In this document: in pieces, positions 38,722 to 48,031 of the stretch
Layout: each line of letters opens with the position of its first letter
Position numbering within the stretch: the first letter of the stretch is position 1
NCBI GenBank assembly: GCA_028823105.1
Contig: JAPKCC010000002.1
Span: forward strand, 1 to 64,000
Direction of reading: 5' to 3'
Length of the DNA: 64,000 nucleotides
Origin: Phycisphaerales bacterium
Lineage (GTDB): Bacteria > Planctomycetota > Phycisphaerae > Phycisphaerales > SM1A02
The notes under the pieces: generated by a model
What the model was told of the DNA's origin: nothing
The model's database searches: none
What the model saw: only the letters and a program-made list of their open reading frames with translations
Program-made: the position numbers and the translations under genes

Positions 38722-40269
38722 TCATTGGTCCGAGGTGACACCGGAATCGGCGAGCACCTCGTTGAAGCGAGCCGCTTCGGCCTGCTCAGGATCCGATGGT
38801 CGATCCGGGGCATGATCACGCCGGCCTCGACTTCGTTCGCCGCCGGCATCCTGCCGATCAGACGATTCACTTCCGCTCCGGGCATCCTGCCCGTCGCCGC
38901 GGTCACTCCGCGATGCGGAGGAATCAGACGAGGTCTTGGTCGAAGACTCGACGGTGAGTCGGTCGACCGCGAATCCGCGATCCTCCAAAGCATGTCGGAG
39001 CACACCCAAGTTGTCTCGAAGCAAGGAGCGTGCCGTCTCACCCGCTGCGGTGATCAGGACCGTGACGCGACCCGCTTCCATGTTCAATTGCATGCGAACC
39101 TGGCCAAGATTCTGCGGATCCAGACGCATGATCAAGGTTCCGCCCTTCTGCGCGGACAGTGCTTGTAGCCCTCTGGCCACGCCCGCAGCGGTCCGCCGAG
39201 GGCCGGTTTCGGCCTCTTCTGGCGCAAGCGACGCTGGCAGGGTCGGCAGAGACTGCGCATCGGCAGATCCCTGCATCGGTTTCGGCGATCCCTGCATCCG
39301 TCCTCCCGACGAGTCGAGGATGGAGGGGTCGGTGGTGATCGGCGATGGTGACGCCGGCCTCACGCCGGTCTCGGAGGCGCCACGTTCGTTTCGGATGGAT
39401 GCGTTGAGTTCTTCGGCTCGACTGACCGCCGCCGACCCCTGACCAGAGCCCGCCCGACGATCTGATGAACTCGACGACGGCCGCATCGAGTTGGAAACCG
39501 CGGTGGCGGCGTTCGATTCGACCGAATGCATGCCTTCCGGGATTGCGATGCCGCCGGGGGCACTCGAAACGTTTCCCGGTGTCGCGAGTGAAGAGGTGCC
39601 GGCCGCCGCGGTGGTCCCCGCTGGTCGGCTCATCGTCGCGGTCGCACCGTTTCGAGACGACTGATGATCCGTGGCTGCTCCGGAGGCATCGACATCACCT
39701 CCGACACCTCGCGGATCCAAGGATGACTGCCGAGTGGCTGCGTTCATTTCAAGACTGGGGTCCTTCGACATCGGGAGGCGATTTCCTGATCGCGGGTCGC
39801 CGGTCGTCGAAGTCTGGTCGCCGGGAACCTGGGAACCCGCGACCGTGGAAAGTCCTGCGGCGATATCGGCCCCCGGGAAGCCGGAGGCAACGGAAAGATC
39901 GATCGGCCCATTCAGAGAGGTCGCCGCATGCCAACGATCGGTGGTTTCAACGTCGGCCACGTTGGCCGCTTTATCGCCCTCGCCGGATTGGATCGGAGTC
40001 ATCCCCTCATCGCGACGTTCATTCGGTTCTTCAAGTCGCTGGTCGGACCGACCCAAATCAGAACCGCTCGCATCCTCATTCCGGGGATTGAGCGCATTTT
40101 TCGCGGTGTCCGCGGCGCCGGAATCGCGCCCGTCGAGGGAAGGTGACTCCGACGTCATGGAGGCCCCAGCATTCTCGAGACTCGGCGCGAACGGTGGCCC
40201 GTCAGGCTTGGAACCCGCGGATTGGTGCCCTGGAGGCTGAATCCCGGGAAGAATCGGTGTTGACTGCAT
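38722..40269 (-). CDS. fliK: Flagellar hook-length control protein FliK
   Basis: Low-complexity N-terminus and C-terminal Flg_hook domain (GTLIMRLDPQNLGQVRMQLNMEAGRVTVLITAAGETARSLLRDNLGVLRHALEDRGFAVDRLTV); start uncertain, ORF open to 40311. Confidence 0.9.
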   Translation of the reverse strand: MQSTPILPGIQPPGHQSAGSKPDGPPFAPSLENAGASMTSESPSLDGRDSGAADTAKNALNPRNEDASGSDLGRSDQRLEEPNERRDEGMTPIQSGEGDKAANVADVETTDRWHAATSLNGPIDLSVASGFPGADIAAGLSTVAGSQVPGDQTSTTGDPRSGNRLPMSKDPSLEMNAATRQSSLDPRGVGGDVDASGAATDHQSSRNGATATMSRPAGTTAAAGTSSLATPGNVSSAPGGIAIPEGMHSVESNAATAVSNSMRPSSSSSDRRAGSGQGSAAVSRAEELNASIRNERGASETGVRPASPSPITTDPSILDSSGGRMQGSPKPMQGSADAQSLPTLPASLAPEEAETGPRRTAAGVARGLQALSAQKGGTLIMRLDPQNLGQVRMQLNMEAGRVTVLITAAGETARSLLRDNLGVLRHALEDRGFAVDRLTVESSTKTSSDSSASRSDRGDGQDARSGSESSDRQDAGGERSRGRRDHAPDRPSDPEQAEAARFNEVLADSGVTSDQ

Positions 40270-40966
40270 CGGCATCCTCCGGACCGCCTGCACCATTTGC
40301 AGTCCGGTCACGCAGTCTCAGCAGCAACTGGCCTGCCATTTCAGGCCGGCCCCGATCGACGAAGCCCTCGAGAAGTTCCTGACGCCGCTCCTCGTCGAGC
40401 GTCGCGAGCACGTCCACCACGAGATCGTCCTTGTCTCGAGCGAGGAAATTTTCGAGCACCGCGAGGGCGGCGTCGATGTCCATGGCCTCAAGATCTCCGA
40501 CCATCACCTTGAAGTCCGCATCCCGGGAGCGTGCTTCGAGCGCCTCGATTTTCGCTTCGCGCCGCTGGAGCTTTGCCTCCCGCGCCGAAAGCTCGGCGCG
40601 GCGCCGGGCTGCCTGCTGATTGATCTCATCCACCAGAGTCGCCGCCTGCCGCTGGAGCCTTTGTTCGCCGAGCCTCTCCAGGTCGCGATACTGCTCCTGC
40701 GCGTCGATGGCACCTTCCGTCGAAAACGGCATCTGCCCCCAACGTTGCAATTCCAGCGCCTCTTCCGCCTCCATCGCCTCAAGTTCCCGACGCTCATCGA
40801 CGAGGCGAGCAGCCTCGAAGGTCGGCATCTGGAAGATCTCCTGTACCGCCGTCAGTCGCGCCTCGTCGAGGCGGCCGGTCCACCCGAGCCAGCCCGCGGC
40901 AAGACCGATCGCCAGTAGATTCACGACGGCCAAGAAGGACACGATGTTCCAGATCGTTTTCATCAA
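40202..40966 (-). CDS. MotE-like / flagellar-cluster coiled-coil membrane protein
   Basis: N-terminal TM (MKTIWNIVSFLAVVNLLAIGLAAGWLGW), coiled coil, C-terminal helical segment (AALAVLENFLARDKDDLVVDVLATLDEERRQELLEGF); between fliJ and fliK as MotE often is. Confidence 0.7.
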   Translation of the reverse strand: MMKTIWNIVSFLAVVNLLAIGLAAGWLGWTGRLDEARLTAVQEIFQMPTFEAARLVDERRELEAMEAEEALELQRWGQMPFSTEGAIDAQEQYRDLERLGEQRLQRQAATLVDEINQQAARRRAELSAREAKLQRREAKIEALEARSRDADFKVMVGDLEAMDIDAALAVLENFLARDKDDLVVDVLATLDEERRQELLEGFVDRGRPEMAGQLLLRLRDRTANGAGGPEDADAVNTDSSRDSASRAPIRGFQA

Positions 40967-41421
40967 CCGGTCTCCATCAATCGGCGTGATCCGCGGATCA
41001 CGGAGATTTCGTCGAGTTCAGCCTGTTCGCGGCGATCCTGCTCGCAACGCCACTCTTCAAATCGGTGTTCCTTGAGGATCTCTACAGCTCGTCGATCCCG
41101 TGAAGCAGCACGGAGTTCCTCGAGCACGCCCTGCAGTCGACGGTGAATCCCCGCGAGTTCAAGCACCACTCGTTGGGCATCCCGCATGCCGGCCAGCGAT
41201 GCATTGGCCTGTCCCCGCAGCATGTTCGGATCGATCGAACCCGTCAGTCGGCCGCGAAGCTGCTCACGGGATTCACCGATCCTGGATTGTCTCTCTCGCA
41301 GACCGTCTTCCAGCCGTCGTCGCGATGCCTCCAACTCCGCTACGCGACGCTGAACAACCTCTTCGGCACGAAGCCGGGCGTCCAGTACTGCTTGAAGTTC
41401 GAATCGAAACTTAGCCATCAT
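40963..41421 (-). CDS. fliJ: Flagellar export protein FliJ
   Basis: MAKFRFELQAVLDARLRAEEVVQRRVAELEASRRRLEDGLRERQ, coiled coil, directly downstream of fliI. Confidence 0.85.
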   Translation of the reverse strand: MMAKFRFELQAVLDARLRAEEVVQRRVAELEASRRRLEDGLRERQSRIGESREQLRGRLTGSIDPNMLRGQANASLAGMRDAQRVVLELAGIHRRLQGVLEELRAASRDRRAVEILKEHRFEEWRCEQDRREQAELDEISVIRGSRRLMETG

Positions 41422-41437
41422 CGGTCCTCGGATTAAA

Positions 41438-42799
41438 TCAGGATCGGGCGGTCGCCCCGGAAGCGGCGACACGGAGTTGTTCGCTTTCCGCAGCGAGTTC
41501 ATAGAGCGCCTTGCAAGTGGCGGGAAAACTCGAGCAGTCGCCGCGATCCTGCCGGAGGAAGGCGTCGAGTTTTGGTTTCAAGGCGATCGCGACGTCGGTC
41601 ATGACATTGGAGCCGGCCGCATAGGCTCCGATGTTGATCAACTCCTGGCTCTCCCGATGGGCCGCGAGCAATTCCAGAATTCGACGCCGCGCCACCTCGT
41701 GATTCCGATCGCTGACCTGATCTGCGAGACGCGATATCGATTCCAGAGGATCAATGGCGGGGAAGTGGCCGCGGGCGGCCAGCTTCCGGCTCATCACCAC
41801 GTGGCCGTCGAGGATGCCGCGAGCGGCATCCGCCACCGGCTCGTTCATGTCGTCGCCTTCGACGAGGACGGTGTACACGCCCGTGATGGAACCCCCACCT
41901 TCCAGACTGCCGGCACGCTCGAGTAGTTGCGGCAGGAGCGAAAAGACCGACGGGGTGTACCCTTTGGTCGTCGGCTGTTCACCAGCCGCGAGTCCGATCT
42001 GTCTCTGAGCCTGCGCGAACCGGGTGACGGAATCGACCATCAACATCACATCGAGGCCACGATCACGGAAGTGCTCTGCCGCCGTGATGGCCGCCGCCAT
42101 CGCTCGAACTCGAAGGAGCGGGCTCTCGTCACCAGTCGCAACCACCACCACTGATCGAGCAAGCCCGTCGCCCCCAAGTGCGTTGATGATGAACTCCTTG
42201 ACTTCACGACCACGTTCCCCGACCAGCGCAATCACGTTCACATCGGCACTGGTTCCGCGTGCAATGCCAGCCATCAACGTGCTCTTCCCCACACCGGCAC
42301 CAGAGAAGATGCCAATGCGCTGACCCTTGCCGAGGGTGAGCAGGCCGTCCAACGAGCGAATGCCGGTAGCGAGCGGTTCGGAGATCATCCCCCGGGACAT
42401 CGGATTGACGATCGGAGGGAACAGCGGACGCGCCGAGAGCCCCGCGAGCGGCGGTCCCCCGTCGATCGGTTGCCCGAGACCGTTGAGAACCCTCCCCAGC
42501 CAGGAATCACCGACCATCACGGAATCACTGACCCGCTCGAGCCGGACTCGATCACCCGGCGACGTTCCTGTCGAGCCGCCCAGCAACATCACGATGGCCC
42601 GTGTCTCGTCGAATCCGATGACTTCGCCGAGCACGCTGCGGGTTCCTCGACTGCCCGACTCGATGCGAACCACGGAACCGATCGGCACTCGAAACCGGCG
42701 AACCAGAACCGTCATGCCTCGAACCGAATCGACGGTGCCGACCACGCCTCGCGGCTCGAACCCTTCGAGCGTCTCGATAGATGAGGCAAGCAGGGTCAT
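41438..42799 (-). CDS. fliI: Flagellum-specific ATPase FliI
   Basis: Walker A GIFSGAGVGKSTLMAGIARGT, VALVGERGREVKEFI, DVMLMVDSVTRFAQAQRQIGLAAGE. Confidence 0.97.
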   Translation of the reverse strand: MTLLASSIETLEGFEPRGVVGTVDSVRGMTVLVRRFRVPIGSVVRIESGSRGTRSVLGEVIGFDETRAIVMLLGGSTGTSPGDRVRLERVSDSVMVGDSWLGRVLNGLGQPIDGGPPLAGLSARPLFPPIVNPMSRGMISEPLATGIRSLDGLLTLGKGQRIGIFSGAGVGKSTLMAGIARGTSADVNVIALVGERGREVKEFIINALGGDGLARSVVVVATGDESPLLRVRAMAAAITAAEHFRDRGLDVMLMVDSVTRFAQAQRQIGLAAGEQPTTKGYTPSVFSLLPQLLERAGSLEGGGSITGVYTVLVEGDDMNEPVADAARGILDGHVVMSRKLAARGHFPAIDPLESISRLADQVSDRNHEVARRRILELLAAHRESQELINIGAYAAGSNVMTDVAIALKPKLDAFLRQDRGDCSSFPATCKALYELAAESEQLRVAASGATARS

Positions 42800-43800
42800 G
42801 AAGGCGACTCCAAACCCTGTTCTTCGCCGCTCGGACCATCGGAAATCCCCGGTGTGGTCCAGTCGTCCAGAAGGTCTGAATCCGATGATGGGCCGTCCGA
42901 ATCGGCGTCGTTGGACCGAGTGACCTCATCGCTCGGACTGACGTCGATTCCGATCGGCGGGGTGGCCGGCGCGGCGATCGGCGGGGTGGCCGGCGCGGCG
43001 ATCGGCGGGGTGGCCGGCGCCGGCGGAACTTCCGAGACGGGCCGGTTCATCGGCGCGTCGGTCGACTCCGCAGGAGGGACTTCGAGTAGTTCGGGGAAGA
43101 GACCGCTGACGATCCTGGACATCTGTACGTCGAGCCTTGCATCAATTTCGCCGTCGCCCGCCTTGACCACACAACCACCGCGGATCATCTCCGGATCGAT
43201 CTCGATCGAGACGTCGGCATCCGCCGACCCACGGATCGTCGACATGACCGACGGAAGGTGTTGCTCGACGGCCGGCACGTCCTCCGGATTCAAGGTGATC
43301 CGGAGGGAGGTGGAACCGGCCAGCATCTCGATGGCCCCGGAAACCTGATGCTCGACCAGGCTTGGTTCATGAGCCGGGAGCCGGCCAAGCACGCGCTCGG
43401 CGATCGCCAGTGACAGCCTGAGGAGATCACGCCGCGCCTCCTCGCGAATCGCGTCGCGACTCGCCATCAGACCGGCGAGTGCCTCGTCCCAGCCGTTGGC
43501 AATCGACTCCAGCCGTTCAGACATCGATTCGATCGCGTCCTCGTGGCCTTGCGCCGTCCCTGCCGCCAGACCTTCGACCCGGCCGGCGGCCTCGCCCACC
43601 GCTCGTCCTTCCGAGCGACCTACTTCGGCGGCGCATTCGGTTAGTTGGGCTGCCTCGAGCCGTGCGTTGGTGAGGATCGACTCGGCTTCGATTCTGGCAG
43701 CCTCGATCAGATCGGTCGCCTCGCGGCGGACGTCCCCGAGGTTGAGAACCACCGCGGAGGTGAGTAATTCGCGAACTTGGACCTTCTTGATGATCGGCAA
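42796..43800 (-). CDS. fliH: Flagellar assembly protein FliH
   Basis: Coiled coil plus LLRLSLAIAERVLGRLPAHEPSLVEHQVSGAIEML...; 4-bp overlap with fliI. Confidence 0.85.
   Translation of the reverse strand: MPIIKKVQVRELLTSAVVLNLGDVRREATDLIEAARIEAESILTNARLEAAQLTECAAEVGRSEGRAVGEAAGRVEGLAAGTAQGHEDAIESMSERLESIANGWDEALAGLMASRDAIREEARRDLLRLSLAIAERVLGRLPAHEPSLVEHQVSGAIEMLAGSTSLRITLNPEDVPAVEQHLPSVMSTIRGSADADVSIEIDPEMIRGGCVVKAGDGEIDARLDVQMSRIVSGLFPELLEVPPAESTDAPMNRPVSEVPPAPATPPIAAPATPPIAAPATPPIGIDVSPSDEVTRSNDADSDGPSSDSDLLDDWTTPGISDGPSGEEQGLESPS
42951..43022 (-). repeat. Three 24-bp tandem repeats in fliH 3' region
   Basis: CGATCGGCGGGGTGGCCGGCGCGG repeated with 24-bp period; encodes PPIAAPAT repeats. 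Confidence 0.9.
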
Positions 43801-43816
43801 CGATAAGTCTCCGGAT

Positions 43817-44857
43817 TCAGACGATCACATCGCCGCCACCACCACGACCGGCGATCACGATCTCGCCCGAATCCTCGAGCCGGCGCACCGCGTCGACGAT
43901 TCGCTGCTGCGCAGCCTCCACGTCGCTCACCCGCACCGGACCCATAAACTCCATGTCGTCCTTGATCATCTCGGACGCGCGACTCGACATGTTTCCGAGG
44001 ATCTTCTCGGAGAGTTCTGTGGACGCCATCTTCAACGCCAGGCAGAGTTCGTCATTCTCGATTTCCTTGAGCATGCGCTGGATGCCCTTGTCGTCGACGA
44101 GTTTGATGTCGTCGAAGACAAACATCAGACGCCGGATCTCCTCGACCAGATCAGGATCCTCGGTCTCCACGCCTTCCATGATGGATCGCTCGGTGCTGCG
44201 ATCGCAGAGATTCAAGATCTCCGCCACGGTGTCGACTCCGCCGACTCGTTCCATGGAATGCATGATCATCGAACTGAGTCGTAGCTCAAGCCCCCGCTCC
44301 ACCTCCCGGATGACTTCCGGGTTCGTCTGTTCCATGTTCGCGACCCGACGGACGACCTCGATCTGCCGTTCTTCGGGGAGACCGCCGAGGATCTCCGACG
44401 CCTTGTGGTGCGGCAGGTGGCTGACGATCAAGGCGATCGTCTGAGGGTGTTCGTCCTGGATGAACGTCAACAGGTTTTCGGTCTCGGTCTTCTGAAGAAA
44501 GGCGAATGGCGTCCGTTGGACCTGGGTTTGGATCTGCTGGATGACCCGATCAGCGGTGCCGCCCTCGAGCGAGTCCCTGAGGAGTCGCGTCGCGTAGTCA
44601 AGACCACCTTCCCGGGCCCAACCCTGAGCCATCGCAAGGCCGTAGAACTCGTTGATGATCCCCTCGCCAAGCATCGCGGGCACATCACCCAGCGATGCGA
44701 GGGCGCGAGTCACTTCCTCAACGGACTCCGTGGGGAGCTCTCTGAGAATGGCGCCGGCGGCCTCGGGCTCAAGCAGCAGGAGCAACACTGCGCTCTTCGC
44801 CACACCATCGAGTTCGGCGACGGTGTCGGGGAGTTTTTGGCCCGGTCGGATCGTCAT
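43817..44857 (-). CDS. fliG: Flagellar motor switch protein FliG
   Basis: EHPQTIALIVSHLPHHKASEILGGLPEERQIEVVRRVANMEQTNPEVIREVE and C-terminal motor domain. Confidence 0.97.
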   Translation of the reverse strand: MTIRPGQKLPDTVAELDGVAKSAVLLLLLEPEAAGAILRELPTESVEEVTRALASLGDVPAMLGEGIINEFYGLAMAQGWAREGGLDYATRLLRDSLEGGTADRVIQQIQTQVQRTPFAFLQKTETENLLTFIQDEHPQTIALIVSHLPHHKASEILGGLPEERQIEVVRRVANMEQTNPEVIREVERGLELRLSSMIMHSMERVGGVDTVAEILNLCDRSTERSIMEGVETEDPDLVEEIRRLMFVFDDIKLVDDKGIQRMLKEIENDELCLALKMASTELSEKILGNMSSRASEMIKDDMEFMGPVRVSDVEAAQQRIVDAVRRLEDSGEIVIAGRGGGGDVIV

Positions 44858-44884
44858 TCGTGCAAGGTCTCCGTCACTCTGAAA

Positions 44885-46603
44885 TCAAGGATCCGTCCGC
44901 ATCCAGCGACGCAGCAGCGTCGCCACCTCGGACGGTTCCTTCTTGATAAGTTCATTCAACTGATCGAGCATCTGCTTCCGGCGAAGGTCCTCGTCATCAA
45001 GTTCGACACCCACCAGCGCGGGCGTCGACTCATCGGCTTCCCCAACGATCTCGGCCGAATCGTCATCGAGCACAGGCGGCACGCCTGCGAGTTCTTCGGC
45101 GGTCGGAAGCACATCGGCTTCCGAGGATCGTCGGACCATCATGAACATCATGGCCAGCGAGACCAAGGCCAGTCCGACCAGCCCCGCGTTCTTGAATGCC
45201 TGGCCACTCTCCCCTCCTGCAAGCCCTGCGATCGTCTCGGTGACCGAGCGCACGCCGGCGGATTCCCCGCCACCGCGTACCGCGAAGGGCATGATCGCCA
45301 CCTTGACCTCGCCGATGCCCCCATCTCGAAGACTCGAGTTGTCGACCAGCGGCTCGAGTAAGGCCACGATCTCCGCTCTCAAGTTTTCCTTCGCAAGATC
45401 CAGATCCTCCGCGGTCACTTCCGCCGAGTCGTCCTCGAGTTCCGAGCGAATCGCCGCCTTGACCTCCGCGAGGGAGAGCAGGACCGCCGCCGAGAACTTG
45501 ATCGGATGATTCGCGGTCTGGACGATTTCGGTCTGGACACCGGGTACGCCAACGATGTTCTCGATCTCTTCGGTCTCCCGGGTGGCGAGACCCCGTGACG
45601 AGACGGGATTACCGCCGATCGTCGCAGCCCCTCCCACCTGCGCTTGCGCAAGCCCGGAGTTCGAGCGGTATCCCGGTGTCCCGCCGTTCGCCGACCCACG
45701 TATGGGCGTCCGCGACTCATCCGTTCGCTTGGACCGTTCGGCCTTTACCGGTTTGCCGATCTGAGTTTTCTTCTCGTGGATCTCGGCGGTGAGAATCTGG
45801 GCATTGACGCTGATCTGGGCCTGCGGAAACGCGCGGAGCACGAGACGGTTCAATCGCTCACGAGCATCACGTTCGAAGGCGCGGACCTTGGACAGATAGT
45901 CGCCCCCGATGCCCCCACCGCCTTCACCGAATGTAAAGGCCCGTCCGCCGTTCCGGCCGTCGGTCACCGTGATGTTCTCGAGGAGGAGATCGTTCTCAAC
46001 CGTGATCGCGATCAAGGCAATCGATTCCGCAAGGTTTCGATCGAGTTCGCCGAATTTCAATCGGACCATGACGTTGGCGCTGGGGGCTGGGCCGTCAAGC
46101 ACGAACGCCTTTCGTTTTCCGCCGGAGAAGGAGATGTTGACGGTATCAACGCCCTCGATCATCCGAATGTTTTTCTCGGCCTGCGAAACTCGATCGCGTC
46201 GCCAGTTCTCCTGCATTTCGGATTCAGCCTGCCAGCCGCCTCCGCCACCGCCGCCTACGACGTCATCGTCGATGCGAGGTGCATACCCCTTCTTCTCGAG
46301 GAATCCGGTGATCTCAGCTTTCTTCTTCGTCTCGACGAGGATCGAGCCAGGTTGCCCGCTGTCGGAAACCTCGTGTCCCGACCCGCGAAGGCTCTCCAAC
46401 GCGACCAGCTTCTCCTCGACACGGACCGAGACGGGAGTCATGGAGGGTCCCGCCGCGTATTGCGATACGAGAAAGAAACCCATGGCCAGAATGATGGCGA
46501 TCGAACCGATCAGAAGCCTGGCCGAAGGTCCGAGCTCGCTGAGTCGACGCGAGAGATGATTGATCGAATCTCGAAATCTCTGAACCACGGGGGAGGCCTC
46601 CAT
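44885..46603 (-). CDS. fliF: Flagellar M-ring protein FliF
   Basis: FLVSQYAAGPSMTPVSV, RRDRVSQAEKNIRMIEGVDTVNISFSGGKRKAFV, YLSKVRAFERDARERLNRL; start set at MEASPVVQRFRD. Confidence 0.95.
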   Translation of the reverse strand: MEASPVVQRFRDSINHLSRRLSELGPSARLLIGSIAIILAMGFFLVSQYAAGPSMTPVSVRVEEKLVALESLRGSGHEVSDSGQPGSILVETKKKAEITGFLEKKGYAPRIDDDVVGGGGGGGWQAESEMQENWRRDRVSQAEKNIRMIEGVDTVNISFSGGKRKAFVLDGPAPSANVMVRLKFGELDRNLAESIALIAITVENDLLLENITVTDGRNGGRAFTFGEGGGGIGGDYLSKVRAFERDARERLNRLVLRAFPQAQISVNAQILTAEIHEKKTQIGKPVKAERSKRTDESRTPIRGSANGGTPGYRSNSGLAQAQVGGAATIGGNPVSSRGLATRETEEIENIVGVPGVQTEIVQTANHPIKFSAAVLLSLAEVKAAIRSELEDDSAEVTAEDLDLAKENLRAEIVALLEPLVDNSSLRDGGIGEVKVAIMPFAVRGGGESAGVRSVTETIAGLAGGESGQAFKNAGLVGLALVSLAMMFMMVRRSSEADVLPTAEELAGVPPVLDDDSAEIVGEADESTPALVGVELDDEDLRRKQMLDQLNELIKKEPSEVATLLRRWMRTDP

Positions 46604-46722
46604 GCCAACCGTCGTGTACCGCGTGCTTTCCGTGCCTCCGCACCGCATTCGTCATCCTGACGAGCGAGACGGGCCGGGCTCTCATTCACCGACCAGGAGT
46701 GGAATCCGGTCGGTGAGGAGAA

Positions 46723-47064
46723 TCACACACGAACATTCTTGACCTCGTCGTATGCATCGACGAGTTTGTTTCGAACCGCGAGGAGCATGCGGAATGCCGT
46801 ATCCGCCGTCTCGGTCGCGACAATGACCTGATCGAGCGAAGCCTCACCGGCGACCGCATCGATCTTGACCTGCTCCGCATTCTGCTGAAGCTTGTCGATT
46901 TCCGCGATCTGACTCATCAGATCGTTCTTAAAGTCCAATCCCCCTGTTCCAGACTTGCCATTGGCCGGACTTCCAAGTCCGGAGATCCCGTTCAATCCTG
47001 GCGCCGAGGCGCCGTTGGCCGGGTTGTTTGAGATCAGTCCGAGTGGGTCACTCATGATTGGCAT
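46723..47064 (-). CDS. fliE: Flagellar hook-basal body protein FliE
   Basis: C-terminal VAGEASLDQVIVATETADTAFRMLLAVRNKLVDAYDEVKNVRV. Confidence 0.92.
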   Translation of the reverse strand: MPIMSDPLGLISNNPANGASAPGLNGISGLGSPANGKSGTGGLDFKNDLMSQIAEIDKLQQNAEQVKIDAVAGEASLDQVIVATETADTAFRMLLAVRNKLVDAYDEVKNVRV

Positions 47065-47085
47065 CCGTCAACAGGGTTCTGGTCA

Positions 47086-47469
47086 TCACGCAAGAACGCG
47101 AAGACCTGCATCGATCATCGACCGTGTGGCCTCTACAGCCTGAATGTTGGCTTCATACGCCCGAAGCGCCTCGATCCCATCCACCATCGCGGTGGCATAG
47201 TCCACCGCCGGGTAATAGACGAATCCATCCTCGCGGGCGGCTGGGTTGTCCGGGTCCTTCACCGGATTGAAGGTCGCAAGCCGGTCGATCCCCGCCACGT
47301 GGACTCCGAGGGGATCGCCGGAGACCGGATTTCCGGCCCCAAATCGAACTTTCATGACCTCGAATTCCGGGGTCCGCTGGTTTGCCAGGTTCGCGGTGAT
47401 GGCATCCATGCGTACCCGCTGGGCTTGCAAACCGGAACTGGAGATATCGAAGGCGCCGTAGATGCTCAT
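47086..47469 (-). CDS. flgC: Flagellar basal-body rod protein FlgC
   Basis: FDISSSGLQAQRVRMDAITANLANQRTPE and VDYATAMVDGIEALRAYEANIQAVEATRSMIDAGLRVL. Confidence 0.93.
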   Translation of the reverse strand: MSIYGAFDISSSGLQAQRVRMDAITANLANQRTPEFEVMKVRFGAGNPVSGDPLGVHVAGIDRLATFNPVKDPDNPAAREDGFVYYPAVDYATAMVDGIEALRAYEANIQAVEATRSMIDAGLRVLA

Positions 47470-47505
47470 TGGTTGTGTCCCATCCCAAAGTCAACGTTTA
47501 GAAGG

Positions 47506-47946
47506 TCAAGGTCGTTCACGAATCGCAGAACGAAGAAGGTCATGTGACTTTCGAAAAAGCTCGCTGGCAAATCGGAACGACATGGCGTTCTCGCTCAAAC
47601 CCTGCATGAGCTGTTCCAGATTCCGGTCATTTCCGTCGTGGTAGAGCAAATTGTCCTGCCCGGTCGTGGGACGTAGTTCCATCCCGGCAGCCGAGAACCG
47701 GATTCCCTTGCGATCCGCGAACACGCCGTCGCCCGCCACAACGTTCCCGCCACCGTGCTCGCTCCGATCTCGGGCGTCCTTCATGGCGGCCTGAAACTCA
47801 GAAACCGGGACATCACGCGATCGGTACCCGGGGGTATCAATGTTGGCGATGTTGTCCTGCAGGATCTCGTTGCGTTTCCAGGAGAACTGCATCAGACGTT
47901 CGAGATAGGGTGTCGCGCCCCAATCGCTGATTCCATCGGCACTCAT
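47506..47946 (-). CDS. flgB: Flagellar basal-body rod protein FlgB
   Basis: RLMQFSWKRNEILQDNIANIDTPGYRSRDVPVSEFQAAM; upstream of flgC. Confidence 0.9.
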   Translation of the reverse strand: MSADGISDWGATPYLERLMQFSWKRNEILQDNIANIDTPGYRSRDVPVSEFQAAMKDARDRSEHGGGNVVAGDGVFADRKGIRFSAAGMELRPTTGQDNLLYHDGNDRNLEQLMQGLSENAMSFRFASELFRKSHDLLRSAIRERP

Positions 47947-48031
47947 CGGTCACCCTCCGATCGGTGCGCAGAATCGGCCCGATCAGCCAGAAACGACTCT
48001 GGTTCGGCCGCAGAATGTGCGCGAGTGCGGG

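Noticed and set aside
44405-46660. Long plus-strand ORFs (318 and 338 aa)
   Set aside because: Antisense to fliG/fliF; compositionally typical of shadow frames.
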